In this document: in pieces, positions 1-8,933 of the stretch
Numbering within the stretch: position 1 is the first letter of the stretch
Layout of the letters: the number at the start of each line of letters is the position of its first letter
NCBI RefSeq assembly: GCF_017254915.1
Contig: NZ_JAFKCT010000002.1
Coordinates: forward strand, 434,001 to 498,000
DNA length: 64,000 nt
Reading direction: 5' to 3'
DNA from: Algoriphagus oliviformis
GTDB taxonomy: Bacteria; Bacteroidota; Bacteroidia; Cytophagales; Cyclobacteriaceae
Program-made: the position numbers and the translations under genes
The notes under the pieces: model-generated
The model's input: the letters and a program-made list of their open reading frames with translations, nothing else
Told to the model about the DNA's origin: nothing
Database searches by the model: none

Positions 1-116
1 GAAACTTTTTTACAGCAGGTAAATGGATTTCAATTATAAAAAAATGTATCTTGTGCCAAAGTTCAACGGCTGGAGATCGACGGAAATCCAGATGTCTACC
101 CAGATAACAACAAACT

Positions 117-863
117 ATGAACACGTTAGAATCCGAGTTTTTGGGATACCATATGTACAAAGGTCAGCTGACCGACATCCTCCAAAAAGGCAAAACCATC
201 ATCAATACGCTAAACCAATACTCTTTTTGCCTGGCAGAAGAGGATAAGGTGTTCAAAAAGGCGTTGATGAGTTCGGACGTGCTGCTCCCTGACGGCATTG
301 CGATCGTTCTTTCCGCGAAGTTTTTGAGCGGGAACAACTTCTCTAAAATCGCGGGCGCTGACCTCCACGAGTTTGCTCTAAAATATTTGAACAATGTCTA
401 CGGCAGCTGTTTTTACCTCGGCTCGATGAATGACACCATTGAGGCCATATCGAGTAAAGTTGCGGAGGAATTCCCCAATGTGAGAGTAAGTGGATACTCT
501 CCACCATTTAAAGACCAATTTACCGAAGAGGACAACAAAATCATGATCGAGAAAATCAATGAATTTGGTCCTGATGTACTGTTTGTCGGCATGACTGCTC
601 CGAAGCAGGAGAAATGGGTCTTTCAAAACAAGGACAAGATCCAGGCTACCTATATCTGCTCCATTGGGGCGGTCTTTGATTTTTACTCCGGCAAAATCGA
701 GCGGCCAAATGCGATTTGGGTAAAATACGGCTTGGAGTGGTTTGCCCGATTCCTGAAAGAACCTAAAAGATTGTGGCGCCGCTATTTTCTATACGGCGCT
801 GTCTACCTGAAGCATATCGCGTTTGGGAAGTTTAAAAAAGCAGCCCCTGTCAATTTGAATTAA
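117..863 (+). CDS. WecG/TagA/CpsF-family glycosyltransferase
   Basis: This 248-residue protein matches the WecG/TagA/CpsF (GT26) family, which adds N-acetylmannosamine-type sugars to undecaprenyl-linked intermediates of surface polysaccharides on the cytoplasmic face of the membrane. Visible family features are LLPDGIAIV near residue 58 (the conserved DG), GADL in the first third, FLGS, and the VGMTAPKQEKW block near residue 162, followed by GAVFDFYSGK and a basic C-terminal tail (EWFARFLKEPKRLWRRY) typical of membrane association. It is followed after 18 bases by a sugar transferase on the same strand, so both probably end an exopolysaccharide operon that begins left of the window. The first 116 bases hold no complete gene. 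The sugar donor cannot be read from sequence. Confidence 0.93.
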   Translation: MNTLESEFLGYHMYKGQLTDILQKGKTIINTLNQYSFCLAEEDKVFKKALMSSDVLLPDGIAIVLSAKFLSGNNFSKIAGADLHEFALKYLNNVYGSCFYLGSMNDTIEAISSKVAEEFPNVRVSGYSPPFKDQFTEEDNKIMIEKINEFGPDVLFVGMTAPKQEKWVFQNKDKIQATYICSIGAVFDFYSGKIERPNAIWVKYGLEWFARFLKEPKRLWRRYFLYGAVYLKHIAFGKFKKAAPVNLN

Positions 864-881
864 CTTTTAACTCCTACCACT

Positions 882-1571
882 ATGTCTCTTACTATTGAAA
901 AGTACATTGCTGTAATGAATTTCAAGCAAGAGAAGGACTTTTTTATCAATTCCTACTCTTTGAACTACCTGGACTCGGTGCAGGTCTTTTCCAAAAGAAT
1001 GACCGACCTGGTTCTTTCCGGACTCTTTTTGATAACAGTAGGTTGGTGGCTTTTTATTATAGTGGCTATCTGTATCGCGCTCGAGTCCAAAGGGCCGGTG
1101 ATTTTCAAGCAGCTGAGGCATGGGAAAAACAACCGCCCATTCTATTGCTATAAATTCCGCACCATGAAGTACGATCCGGAGAGAAAATTTCACCAAGCCC
1201 AGAAGAATGACCCCAGGATCACCCGGGTGGGTTATTTCTTGCGCACGACAAGCTTGGACGAATTGCCCCAGATTTTTAACATATTGGTAGGGGAGATGTC
1301 CATCGTAGGGCCGAGGCCCCATGCGCTTCCGATGAATCGGCAATATTCCGAGAAAATCGAGCGCTTCATGTGCCGCCACATGGTCAAGCCGGGAATAACT
1401 GGGCTCGCCCAGGCAAAAGGGTATCGAGGAGAGATCAGGGATGAAAGGGACATCAATTTCCGACTTACCTATGACCTTTTCTACATCAAAAAATGGAGCC
1501 TTGCCTTTGACTTCATGATCATTTGGATGACGTTTAAGTGCCTTTTGTTTAATAACGAGAATGCGTACTAA
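882..1571 (+). CDS. undecaprenyl-phosphate sugar phosphotransferase (bacterial sugar transferase)
   Basis: A 229-residue bacterial sugar transferase (WcaJ/PglC superfamily), which moves a sugar-1-phosphate from a nucleotide sugar to undecaprenyl phosphate and so starts repeat-unit assembly. One hydrophobic helix lies near residues 42-68 (LVLSGLFLITVGWWLFIIVAI), followed by the catalytic block: KFRTM (about 87), TSLDELPQ (about 122), GEMSIVGPRP (about 134) and KPGITG (about 163). It is the short, single-helix form without the N-terminal four-helix domain of WcaJ. An internal Met at residue 12 could be the true start. It lies 18 bases after the GT26 gene and is the last gene of that group; the next stretch is a decayed gene on the other strand. 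Confidence 0.93.
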   Translation: MSLTIEKYIAVMNFKQEKDFFINSYSLNYLDSVQVFSKRMTDLVLSGLFLITVGWWLFIIVAICIALESKGPVIFKQLRHGKNNRPFYCYKFRTMKYDPERKFHQAQKNDPRITRVGYFLRTTSLDELPQIFNILVGEMSIVGPRPHALPMNRQYSEKIERFMCRHMVKPGITGLAQAKGYRGEIRDERDINFRLTYDLFYIKKWSLAFDFMIIWMTFKCLLFNNENAY

Positions 1572-1678
1572 GCTTGGTTGTCAGACAAGGTAAGTATCGC
1601 AAGTACCAAATTGGCGGGTGGATCGGTCGATAAAGACAGATTCATCCGCTTTGTTTTTGACTCAAGTTCATTCAGTTG

Positions 1679-2028
1679 CTAGCCAAGGATTCCAATACCC
1701 CGGCCCAGCTTGTATTTATTGCGGAAGTCCCTGGGAGTGCAGCCGTTGATTTTCATAAAGGCGGCGTTGAAGCGGCTTACCGAGTTGAATCCACAATCAA
1801 AGACAATTTCGGTCACCAAACGGTTGGTGGCTACCAGTTTTCTTTTCGCATGGACGATCCTTTCTTCCATCACGTCGTCGCCCATCGCCATAGGGGTTAG
1901 GCGTGCGCGGATCTCGAGGAGTGCGACCTCTCCCGAACTACCTGGGCTGATACCTTAAAGCCAATTTTCGAGGAGGTACTCGTCTTACGCGCTGTTTTTT
2001 CCGATGCTTCGCAAAGAACTTCCAGCAA
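1679..2028 (-). pseudogene. AraC-family regulator remnant
   Basis: The readable 70-residue piece at 1679-1891 ends an AraC-type DNA-binding domain: RIVHAKRKLVATNRLVTEIVFDCGFNSVSRFNAAF, then GCTPRDFRNKY, which is the second helix-turn-helix and its PRDFR tail. Upstream, in another frame, 1900-2028 encodes LLEVLCEASEK followed by SSKIGFKV, which resembles the linker before the DNA-binding domain of Bacteroidota AraC regulators. The first helix-turn-helix is missing, so both a frameshift and an internal deletion must have occurred. It lies just beyond the end of the sugar operon and may be that locus's former regulator; this is inference. The rest of 1572-2066 shows no gene. Confidence 0.7.
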
Positions 2029-2066
2029 TCCTGTCCTCCATGTTCGACGCGATAAGTGACAAAATG

Positions 2067-3497
2067 TTAGTCTTTTACATTGATGATCACCCTCTTGTAT
2101 CTGGTCAGTGCAGGGCTACCATTGTCTGTGACTTCCAGGATGATATGCAGGGTACCGAGTCTTGGCGCCTTCGGAATTACGAGCACTGCATTAGCCGAAT
2201 CGGCGTTTTCGATCTGGAGCGGTGTGGCAGTTCGGCCGCTAGTCAGGGTAAACTCGCTTGGCTCGGAGTAAAAGTACCAGCGGTAGCTGAGGCGATCGCC
2301 ATCCGGATCGGTCGTGCCGTCCGCGCTGAGCTCCACCCGGTCGCCGACTTTGGCTTCCAGCGTGGCAGGAGAGGCGAGTTTGACAAGGGGAGGATGGTTT
2401 GCATCTTTGTACTCCTTGATCGTCCAGTCCATCCTCGCGACGAAGTCATTTTGGAAAGCCTCTCTCCATCGCCAGATAGTGGCCTTGTTGCTGGTGTGCC
2501 AGCTGCCGTCGGCACCGTAGACCTCGTCCATGGCATCCGTCCAGAGTGGTCGGGTTTCAGGCTCGGAAAACCATCTCTCAGTTCTGGGTTGGTAAAACTC
2601 ATACCGCCCGCCCCAGTTGCCGAAGTCAGGGCGCTCCGGATTTTGCATACCGGTGTGGATCAGGTGCATAAAGCTCGGGGAGTCGCCCTCCATCAGGAAC
2701 TCCATGTGTGGGTATTCTTTGCCTAGCGGGCCTTTGCTCCGGATATGTTCGTCCAGCCAGGGATTGTCCACGATTTCAAAATTTCCTCCGGCAAACCTCC
2801 CGTGAAACTTGTCTCCGCTGATCCCCGACCAGGTAGCAAAGTGATAGGCACCATAGGCGTGGATTCCAGGACTCGCGATGTAAAAGAGCCCTGGAAAAGT
2901 CTTTCTCAGCCAAGGTCCGCTGTTGTCCTGGTCGGAGATGGTGTACACGCGCAGCTTCGCGACAAACTTCTCCACGTCGGCTGGACTGCGGCTTTCCTTG
3001 ATTTTCCAAAGTGCCTGGGCCAGACAGTTGGGACCGCCCCAGACCAGCACCCAGACCGGGCGCTCGTCTGCCTTGTCCACGGAGCTGATGATCAGCTCGG
3101 AGCCTTCGGAGTCCATGCCCTGGCCCACCGCCTCCATTCCGTATTTTGGGATGCCCTCCCTCACGACCGAGCGCAGGTAGTCCGCGCTGGGATAGCCCTG
3201 TTCATGCTTTTCCAGGTTGTCCCGGACTTTGCCGTAGGCATCCAGGATCTCGTGGATTCTCCAAGTGGCGATCTCGTTTTGCTGGTGGATGGAAGTGGTA
3301 GCGATCAATCCTTCCACGTCCCATTGATTGGAATAGGTGAGAAAGCGAACCAATGACATCGCATCGTCAGGCTCGTTTTCGATATCGGTGAGGACGATGA
3401 TTCTTTCCTTTTCGGATTTTTGTTGGGCATTGAGCCCGGTCGATACGAAAAGCAAAATGCTCCAAAAGAGCAGGCAATTCTTATGCGGATATTTCAT
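2067..3497 (-). CDS. secreted DUF1593 nucleoside-hydrolase-like protein (paralogue 1)
   Basis: 476 residues with a type I signal peptide (hydrophobic 8-22, then NAQQ). The N-terminal two thirds is the DUF1593 / Sde182 nucleoside-hydrolase-like domain. Its first strand ends in DIENEPDD (38-45), corresponding to the Ca-binding DxDxGxDD motif of nucleoside hydrolases, and is followed by EGLIATTS. A second conserved block is EGDSPSFMH...[10 protein letters not shown]. The last 110 residues (from about 365) form an Ig/PKD-like beta domain with the DPDGDRLSY signature, as in the cellulose-binding Sde0182 protein. It is the last gene of the operon, 11 bases after paralogue 2. It probably acts in the periplasm or outside the cell. 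A glycosidase role on a furanoside is inferred from fold and context, not shown. Confidence 0.93.
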   Translation of the reverse strand: MKYPHKNCLLFWSILLFVSTGLNAQQKSEKERIIVLTDIENEPDDAMSLVRFLTYSNQWDVEGLIATTSIHQQNEIATWRIHEILDAYGKVRDNLEKHEQGYPSADYLRSVVREGIPKYGMEAVGQGMDSEGSELIISSVDKADERPVWVLVWGGPNCLAQALWKIKESRSPADVEKFVAKLRVYTISDQDNSGPWLRKTFPGLFYIASPGIHAYGAYHFATWSGISGDKFHGRFAGGNFEIVDNPWLDEHIRSKGPLGKEYPHMEFLMEGDSPSFMHLIHTGMQNPERPDFGNWGGRYEFYQPRTERWFSEPETRPLWTDAMDEVYGADGSWHTSNKATIWRWREAFQNDFVARMDWTIKEYKDANHPPLVKLASPATLEAKVGDRVELSADGTTDPDGDRLSYRWYFYSEPSEFTLTSGRTATPLQIENADSANAVLVIPKAPRLGTLHIILEVTDNGSPALTRYKRVIINVKD

Positions 3498-3508
3498 GGT
3501 TACGGGGG

Positions 3509-4954
3509 TTATTTTGCAGTAATAATCACTCGCCTATATCTGGTCAAAGCGGGCCTTCCACTGTCTGTGACCTCACAGATCACATGGATCGTTTGACCGG
3601 GTTTTGCGTCTTTAGGTACTGTGAAGACGGCGTCTTGCTCATTTGGATGCTGGATTGAAACTTCGCCTTTGTAGGAGCTCGGATCGCGATACTGCCACCA
3701 ATGATAGCTAAGCCTATCACCATCTGGGTCATGGGAGCCTGCTGCACTTAGTTTTACTTTAGCTCCGGGTTTTAGCAGCATGTCCTCGTCGTGGGCGAGC
3801 TTGACGACGGGCTCATGATTTGCTTCCGCAAAAGACTTGATCGTCCAGTCTGCTCGCGCGGCAAAGTCATTTTGCATCGCCGCAGTCCAGCGCCAAAGTG
3901 GTTCCAGATAGTCCGTTAGTTCCTGGTCATTGGGTATTTCTTCCCTCAGCCGCTCTCTTCCCCAGGCAGAGTCGCCATACCATCTTCCTTCAGGGTAGGA
4001 ATAAGAGGAATCCAAAACTGGATCCAGCCAGGTGTTTTCGCGAACTTTCACATATCTACCTCCCCAGCCTCCAAAGTCCGGTGATTCCATGCTCCGCAAT
4101 CCGGTAGGTACGGTATGTAGAAAAGCAGGTGAATCTCCCTCTGACCTGAAATCGCCTTTGTCAAATCCTTTATCGCCTTCTTTGTGGGCCGGATACATGG
4201 ATAAAAGCGGCCCATGCCCCTCCAGGATATTTTCGTTCATCCAGTCCGCCGCAAGGTATTTCTGCTCAGCCTCCGGCAAATACTTTTTCCAATGATAGAA
4301 AATGGCAATGAACTGATCAGAGATGATCGTGGGGATATTGTATTTGCCCCAAACCGGGCGAATGTATTTCTGATAGGTTTCGTCTTGCTCCCAGATGAAA
4401 TAGAACCGGATTTTGTCTGCGACCGCCTCCATTTTTTCAGGATGATCTTCCTCTATCGTTTTCAACGCCCGCGCAATGGTATTAGTCCCGCCCCAAGCCT
4501 GAATCCAGATTGGCCGATCGTCGGATTCGTCCAGCAGTACTTTTACGATGTGCTGGGAGCCGTCCGTGATTTTTTCCATCTCACCTTCTGTCTCCACATT
4601 ACCGAGAAAAGTCCGGGAGCGGAGGAATTCCGCAGAAGGGTAGTCCGGATCATGCTGGAGAAGGTTGGGCTGCACTTTTGCGTAAGCATCCAAGTAGGGA
4701 AAAGCCCAGTCGTCGCCGGCCCATCGGTGACCATGCCAGTGGTATTGGGAGCTCGAGGTAATGATGCCCTCAATATCCCATTCGTTCGCGTACAGTAAAA
4801 ACCGCACCAGGGAACATTCATCATCGATCTCACCATCGCTGGTGACGATCACCCTTGGTTTTTCCGGTTTTTGCTGCGCAAAGACATTCAAACCAAGCAT
4901 CCCAATCAACGGCAGTAGGAGCAGGGGTTTTGGGGAAAAGTTATGAGGTTTCAT
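3509..4954 (-). CDS. secreted DUF1593 nucleoside-hydrolase-like protein (paralogue 2)
   Basis: 481 residues, with a signal peptide ([12 protein letters not shown], then VFAQQ), a DUF1593 domain and a C-terminal Ig/PKD-like domain with [14 protein letters not shown]. The Asp motif reads [10 protein letters not shown] (39-48), shorter than in paralogue 1. [14 protein letters not shown] follows, and the conserved EGDSPAFLH...[13 protein letters not shown] block is present in the second half. It is much closer to paralogue 3 than to paralogue 1: both share [16 protein letters not shown] and the insertion ending GRWYG. This points to a recent tandem duplication followed by specialisation. Gaps of 11 and 36 bases to its neighbours support co-transcription. 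The substrate is unknown. Confidence 0.93.
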   Translation of the reverse strand: MKPHNFSPKPLLLLPLIGMLGLNVFAQQKPEKPRVIVTSDGEIDDECSLVRFLLYANEWDIEGIITSSSQYHWHGHRWAGDDWAFPYLDAYAKVQPNLLQHDPDYPSAEFLRSRTFLGNVETEGEMEKITDGSQHIVKVLLDESDDRPIWIQAWGGTNTIARALKTIEEDHPEKMEAVADKIRFYFIWEQDETYQKYIRPVWGKYNIPTIISDQFIAIFYHWKKYLPEAEQKYLAADWMNENILEGHGPLLSMYPAHKEGDKGFDKGDFRSEGDSPAFLHTVPTGLRSMESPDFGGWGGRYVKVRENTWLDPVLDSSYSYPEGRWYGDSAWGRERLREEIPNDQELTDYLEPLWRWTAAMQNDFAARADWTIKSFAEANHEPVVKLAHDEDMLLKPGAKVKLSAAGSHDPDGDRLSYHWWQYRDPSSYKGEVSIQHPNEQDAVFTVPKDAKPGQTIHVICEVTDSGRPALTRYRRVIITAK

Positions 4955-4990
4955 CGTTTGACAGTGTACTAAAAAGCAGTTTTGGGAGAT

Positions 4991-6421
4991 CTAGTTTGCT
5001 TTTACGGAGACGATCACACGGCTATATCTGGTCAGGGCTGGACTGCCGTTGTCAGTCACTGCGCAGATTATATGGATGGTGCCACTTCCCTGCGGCACTA
5101 CAAACGAAGCCTGGGCCTGATCTGAGTTTGTCAACTTTACCAGCTCACCGGCGTTTGGTAAAGTGCTGGGTTCGGTATGCACATACCAATCATAGCTGAG
5201 TTGGTCGCCGTCAGGATCTTTGCTTCCGGCTACGCTGAGCTTGATGATCTCACCGGGTTTTGCCGTTGGGTTCAGTTTGCTTTTAGTCCGCACTACAGGC
5301 GGGTGGTTGGCGTCTGCGTAGGATTTTACACTCCAGTCGGCCCGGGCAGCAAAGTCATTTTGCATCGCATCAGACCAACGCCACATCGGTTTGAAATAGG
5401 TGTTTCGCTCCTCTGCAGTGGTGTTGGTTCCTTCACGTAAACTTGCTCTGCCCCAGCCATTGCTTCCGTACCATCTGCCTTCCGGATATTCATACCCAGA
5501 GACCGGCACCGAGTCCAGCCAGGTATTTTCCCGGATTTTCACAAATCTGCCACCCCAACCTCCATAGTTTGGTGATTCCAAGCTTCTCAGGCCTGTGGGA
5601 ATGGTATGCAAAAATGCCGGAGAATCACCTTCAGAGCGGAAATCACCGTTGTCCATCGCGGGATAAAGTGATGCCAATGCGCCGTGGTTTTCAAGGATAT
5701 TTGCTTTCATCCAAGGCCCTTCAAAATAGGGCTGCATGGTTTTGGGCTGCACCTTTGCCCAGCGATAGGCGATGGCCTCAAACTGGTCCGAGATAATGGT
5801 CGGTATGTTGTATTTCCCCCAATGCGGACGGATATATTCCTGATAGGTCGCGTCCTGTTCCCAAATCAAATACAGGCGCATCTTCTCCGCCACATATTCC
5901 ATCTTTTCAGGATGGCTTTCTTCGATGCTTTTCAAAGCTCTGGCTAGTGTATTCGTCCCGCCCCAAGCTTGAATCCAGATGGGTCGATCATCTGTTTCAT
6001 CCAACAAAACCTTTACTATCAGCTCCGAACCGGGAGTGATTTCAGTCATTTCACCTTCTGTCTTGACGTTGCCAAGCAAGGTTCTTTCCCGAAGGAAAGC
6101 CGGTGTAGGATAGTCCGGGTCATGCTTGACCAGATTTGGATAGTCCTTGGCATAAGCATCCAAATAAGGATCAATCCAATCATCTCCAGGCCAATTGTGG
6201 TCATGCGCATGATATTGTGAACTGGAGGTAATTATGCCTTCTACATCCCATTCATTTACATAAAACAGGAAGCGGACGATAGAACATTGATCGTCGATCT
6301 CTCCATCACTGGTGACTAAAACCCGAGTTTTCTCAGATTTCTTTTTTTGAGCCTTTCCTTCATAAAAACCAAGTAGGAGTAAGGCAGTAAGTAGAAAAGC
6401 TATTTTGGGAAGCTGTTTCAT
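4991..6421 (-). CDS. secreted DUF1593 nucleoside-hydrolase-like protein (paralogue 3)
   Basis: 476 residues: signal peptide (IAFLLTALLLLGFYEGKAQ), DUF1593 domain with SDGEIDDQCS (38-47) and [15 protein letters not shown], the [15 protein letters not shown]...GGWGGRFVKI block, and a C-terminal Ig/PKD-like domain with KDPDGDQLSYDWY. It is the closest relative of paralogue 2 and lies 17 bases downstream of the sugar kinase gene, so the secreted enzymes are made from the same transcript as the cytoplasmic pathway. The fold belongs to the nucleoside hydrolase group, whose known members cleave ribofuranosides. The variant Asp motif means nucleoside hydrolysis should not be assumed. Confidence 0.93.
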   Translation of the reverse strand: MKQLPKIAFLLTALLLLGFYEGKAQKKKSEKTRVLVTSDGEIDDQCSIVRFLFYVNEWDVEGIITSSSQYHAHDHNWPGDDWIDPYLDAYAKDYPNLVKHDPDYPTPAFLRERTLLGNVKTEGEMTEITPGSELIVKVLLDETDDRPIWIQAWGGTNTLARALKSIEESHPEKMEYVAEKMRLYLIWEQDATYQEYIRPHWGKYNIPTIISDQFEAIAYRWAKVQPKTMQPYFEGPWMKANILENHGALASLYPAMDNGDFRSEGDSPAFLHTIPTGLRSLESPNYGGWGGRFVKIRENTWLDSVPVSGYEYPEGRWYGSNGWGRASLREGTNTTAEERNTYFKPMWRWSDAMQNDFAARADWSVKSYADANHPPVVRTKSKLNPTAKPGEIIKLSVAGSKDPDGDQLSYDWYVHTEPSTLPNAGELVKLTNSDQAQASFVVPQGSGTIHIICAVTDNGSPALTRYSRVIVSVKAN

Positions 6422-6438
6422 GAAGGGTAAGATTAGGT

Positions 6439-7926
6439 TTAGGTGTTTTTATTGCCAATTACTTTTTTCCATCCTTTATAATATCCCGCTACTTTCTCAG
6501 AGTCTTTTCCAGGTAAAGTGCTGATGAAGTTTTGGTTAAAGGATCTGAGTTGATCTATACTTTCATACACTTTGGAGTTCAGTCCCGCCAGATAGGCGGC
6601 ACCCAGCGCGGAGACGTCCGCGATGCCGATAGTGATGACCTTGCGTTGGAGTAGGTCGGCTAGGAACTGCAGGACGAATCGATTGGCAGTGATGCCTCCG
6701 TCCACCTTGAGCTCGGTCAGGGTCGTGCCTGAATCCGCCTCCATTGCGACGACCACATCCTTGATCTGGTAGGGGATAGACTCCACCGCCGCGCGGATGA
6801 TGTGGCTTTTGGTGCTGTCAAAAGATAGCCCCTCGATACTCGCCTTTCTGTTCATGTCCCAATGGGGAGCGCCCAGACCGGAGAAAGCGGGCACGATGTA
6901 CACACCGCCGTTGTCGGGGAGGGAAAGGCATATTTGCTCCAATTCCGAAGGATTTTCAAACAGGCCGAGCTGGTTTTTGACCCATTCGATGGTGGCACCT
7001 GCCGAGACGATGATCCCCTCCAGGGCATAGTCCACGCGATCTTCCGTACTCCAGCAGATCGTGGTGACCATTCCGGTTTTGGACGTTTTCAGCTCCTTTC
7101 CTATGTTCATCAAAATGGAACTTCCCGTCCCCAAGGTGGCTTTGGCACCGCCCGGCTCGAAACAGCCTTCCCCAAAAGCCGCGGCATGGGAGTCGCCAAT
7201 CAGCGCAGAGATGCTGATTTCCTGATCCAGCAGCCCGTCCAGATTGCTGTGGCCAAAGTGGTAGGAGGAGGGTTTTGCTTCGGGTAGGTTTAGCTTGGAT
7301 AGACCGAAGTCAGCCAGGAGCTCACGATCCCAAGCCAACTCTTTTAGGTTGAAAAACAGCGTTCTGGAGGCATTGGTATAGTCGGTCAGGTAGGATTGAC
7401 CTTGGGTCAGTCTAAAGAGCAGCCAGGAATCTATGGTGCCAAAGAAAGCTCTTCCCTGATCGATCGCCTCTCTGACAGTGGGCTCGTTTTCGTAGAGCCA
7501 GATTACTTTCGTTCCGGAAAAATAGGGGTCTATGATCAGGCCTGTTTTCTCGTTGATCTTTGTGCCAAAGCCTTTTTTCTCCAAACGCTCACAGACTGCA
7601 ACTGATCGCTTGCATTGCCATACGATGGCGGGGTGCAAAGGCTTGCCCGTCTCGTCCCAGATGACGAAGGTCTCCCGCTGGTTGGAGATGCCGCAGGCCT
7701 TGATCTGTGCCAAATCACCTCCGTTGGCTGCAAAGCCGTCTAGGCACTTGCGTACGGAAGTCAAGACATTTTGGTAGATCTCCTCCGGGTCTTGCTCCAC
7801 CCGGTTTCCATCCAGATAGACGCTCCTCAGTGGCTCGGTGGCCTTGTGAACCGACTTTCCGCCCTCGTCGAAAAGGATGGTTTTGGTGCTGGAAGTTCCC
7901 TGGTCTATGGCTAAAATGTAGGGCAT
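6439..7926 (-). CDS. FGGY-family carbohydrate kinase, glycerol-kinase-like with altered pocket
   Basis: A 495-residue kinase closely resembling GlpK over its length: DQGTSSTK at the start, NQRET with Arg84-Glu85, AIVWQCKRS with Trp103, DPYFSGTK with Tyr135, and Asp245. These match the E. coli GlpK glycerol ligands in both identity and numbering. Two pocket positions differ: GDQQ becomes GDSH at 244-247, and the GTGCF loop becomes GTGSS, so Phe270 is Ser. A wider pocket for a larger polyol or ketose is a reasonable inference. The location, between the sugar permease and the DUF1593 genes and in one operon with an isomerase and a transketolase, suggests it phosphorylates the isomerised sugar. 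Glycerol kinase activity cannot be ruled out from sequence. Confidence 0.93.
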   Translation of the reverse strand: MPYILAIDQGTSSTKTILFDEGGKSVHKATEPLRSVYLDGNRVEQDPEEIYQNVLTSVRKCLDGFAANGGDLAQIKACGISNQRETFVIWDETGKPLHPAIVWQCKRSVAVCERLEKKGFGTKINEKTGLIIDPYFSGTKVIWLYENEPTVREAIDQGRAFFGTIDSWLLFRLTQGQSYLTDYTNASRTLFFNLKELAWDRELLADFGLSKLNLPEAKPSSYHFGHSNLDGLLDQEISISALIGDSHAAAFGEGCFEPGGAKATLGTGSSILMNIGKELKTSKTGMVTTICWSTEDRVDYALEGIIVSAGATIEWVKNQLGLFENPSELEQICLSLPDNGGVYIVPAFSGLGAPHWDMNRKASIEGLSFDSTKSHIIRAAVESIPYQIKDVVVAMEADSGTTLTELKVDGGITANRFVLQFLADLLQRKVITIGIADVSALGAAYLAGLNSKVYESIDQLRSFNQNFISTLPGKDSEKVAGYYKGWKKVIGNKNT

Positions 7927-7958
7927 GTCGCTTTGCGTTTACCGTTTTGGATTTGATG

Positions 7959-8933
7959 CTATTCGCTTTTTTGGTTGGACTTGTCGATGACCACCGCCAA
8001 TAGAATCACGATGCCTTTGATGACTTGCTGCCAAAAAGGGGAGACGTCCAGAAGGATAAGGCCGTTGTTGAGCACCCCGATGATCACCGCGCCAAGGACA
8101 GTCCCGAGGATGGTGCCGCGACCGCCGGAAAGCGAAGTACCGCCGATCACGACCGCCGCAATGGCATCCAATTCATAGCTCATGCCGGCATTGGGCTGGG
8201 CCGAGTCCAGCCGGGCCGTCACCAGCACGCCGCCGACCGCTGCCAGGAGGCCAGCAAGTGAGTACACCCAGATCTTCACCTTGGAAATGGGTATTCCGGA
8301 GAGTCGGGCGGCGTTTTCGTTTCCGCCTATGGCATAGATGTATCGGCCAAACTTGGTTTTCCCCGTGAGTACCACGGCAACGAGTACAACGAAACCCGAG
8401 ATCCAAACCGGCATGGGGATGCCCAGAAACCAGCCTGTGCCCAGAAAGCCAAAGCTTTCCCCCAAGCCCGTAATCGGATGGCCCTTTGTCCACAGCATGG
8501 TGAAGCCGCGTGCCATGGTGAGCATCGCCAGCGTAGCCACGAAGGGCGGCACCTTGAATCTGGTCACCGCGTAGCCATTGACAAAGCCCAATCCGCCGCC
8601 GAGCAGCATGCCCGCGAGCACCGCGCCCAGCACGGTAAAGCCGATAAAGAGATTGGCCGAGGGAATGCTGATGCCTGATCGTAACAGTCCTGCGGTCACT
8701 GCGCCGCAGAAAGCCAGGATGGAGCCCACCGAAAGGTCGATTCCGGCAGTCAAGACCACGAGGGTCATGCCCACGGAAATGCAGACATTGACGGAGATCT
8801 GTCGCATGACGTTCCAGAAATTGTCCGCCGTCAGAAAGTTGTCCGTGGTCAGAGCCAGCCCCAGACAAAGGACGAACAGGGCGATGAGGGATTGAAACTG
8901 GGCAATATTTAAGTTTTTCCTGAGGGCGATCAT
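7959..8933 (-). CDS. Rbs-type sugar ABC transporter permease
   Basis: A 324-residue inner-membrane permease of the RbsC/AraH/XylH family (BPD_transp_2) with about nine to ten hydrophobic segments. Characteristic blocks are GIDLSVGSILAFCGAV near residue 67 and IAAVVIGGTSLSGGRGTILGTVLGAVIIGVLNNGL near residue 236, the conserved cytoplasmic coupling region. It overlaps the ATPase gene by 4 bases, showing translational coupling. It would form the channel for the sugar delivered by the neighbouring binding protein. Rbs-type importers are not common in Bacteroidota, which often use MFS or SSS carriers, so this operon may have been acquired; that is inference. Confidence 0.95.
   Translation of the reverse strand: MIALRKNLNIAQFQSLIALFVLCLGLALTTDNFLTADNFWNVMRQISVNVCISVGMTLVVLTAGIDLSVGSILAFCGAVTAGLLRSGISIPSANLFIGFTVLGAVLAGMLLGGGLGFVNGYAVTRFKVPPFVATLAMLTMARGFTMLWTKGHPITGLGESFGFLGTGWFLGIPMPVWISGFVVLVAVVLTGKTKFGRYIYAIGGNENAARLSGIPISKVKIWVYSLAGLLAAVGGVLVTARLDSAQPNAGMSYELDAIAAVVIGGTSLSGGRGTILGTVLGAVIIGVLNNGLILLDVSPFWQQVIKGIVILLAVVIDKSNQKSE

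Noticed and set aside
23..247. Open frame of 74 codons at the left edge
   Set aside because: It overlaps the start of the GT26 glycosyltransferase gene in another frame and has no family resemblance; a shadow of that gene.
6439..7926. Plain glycerol kinase (glpK)
   Set aside because: Two pocket residues differ and no glycerol genes (GlpF, GlpD) are nearby; assigned only to the FGGY family.
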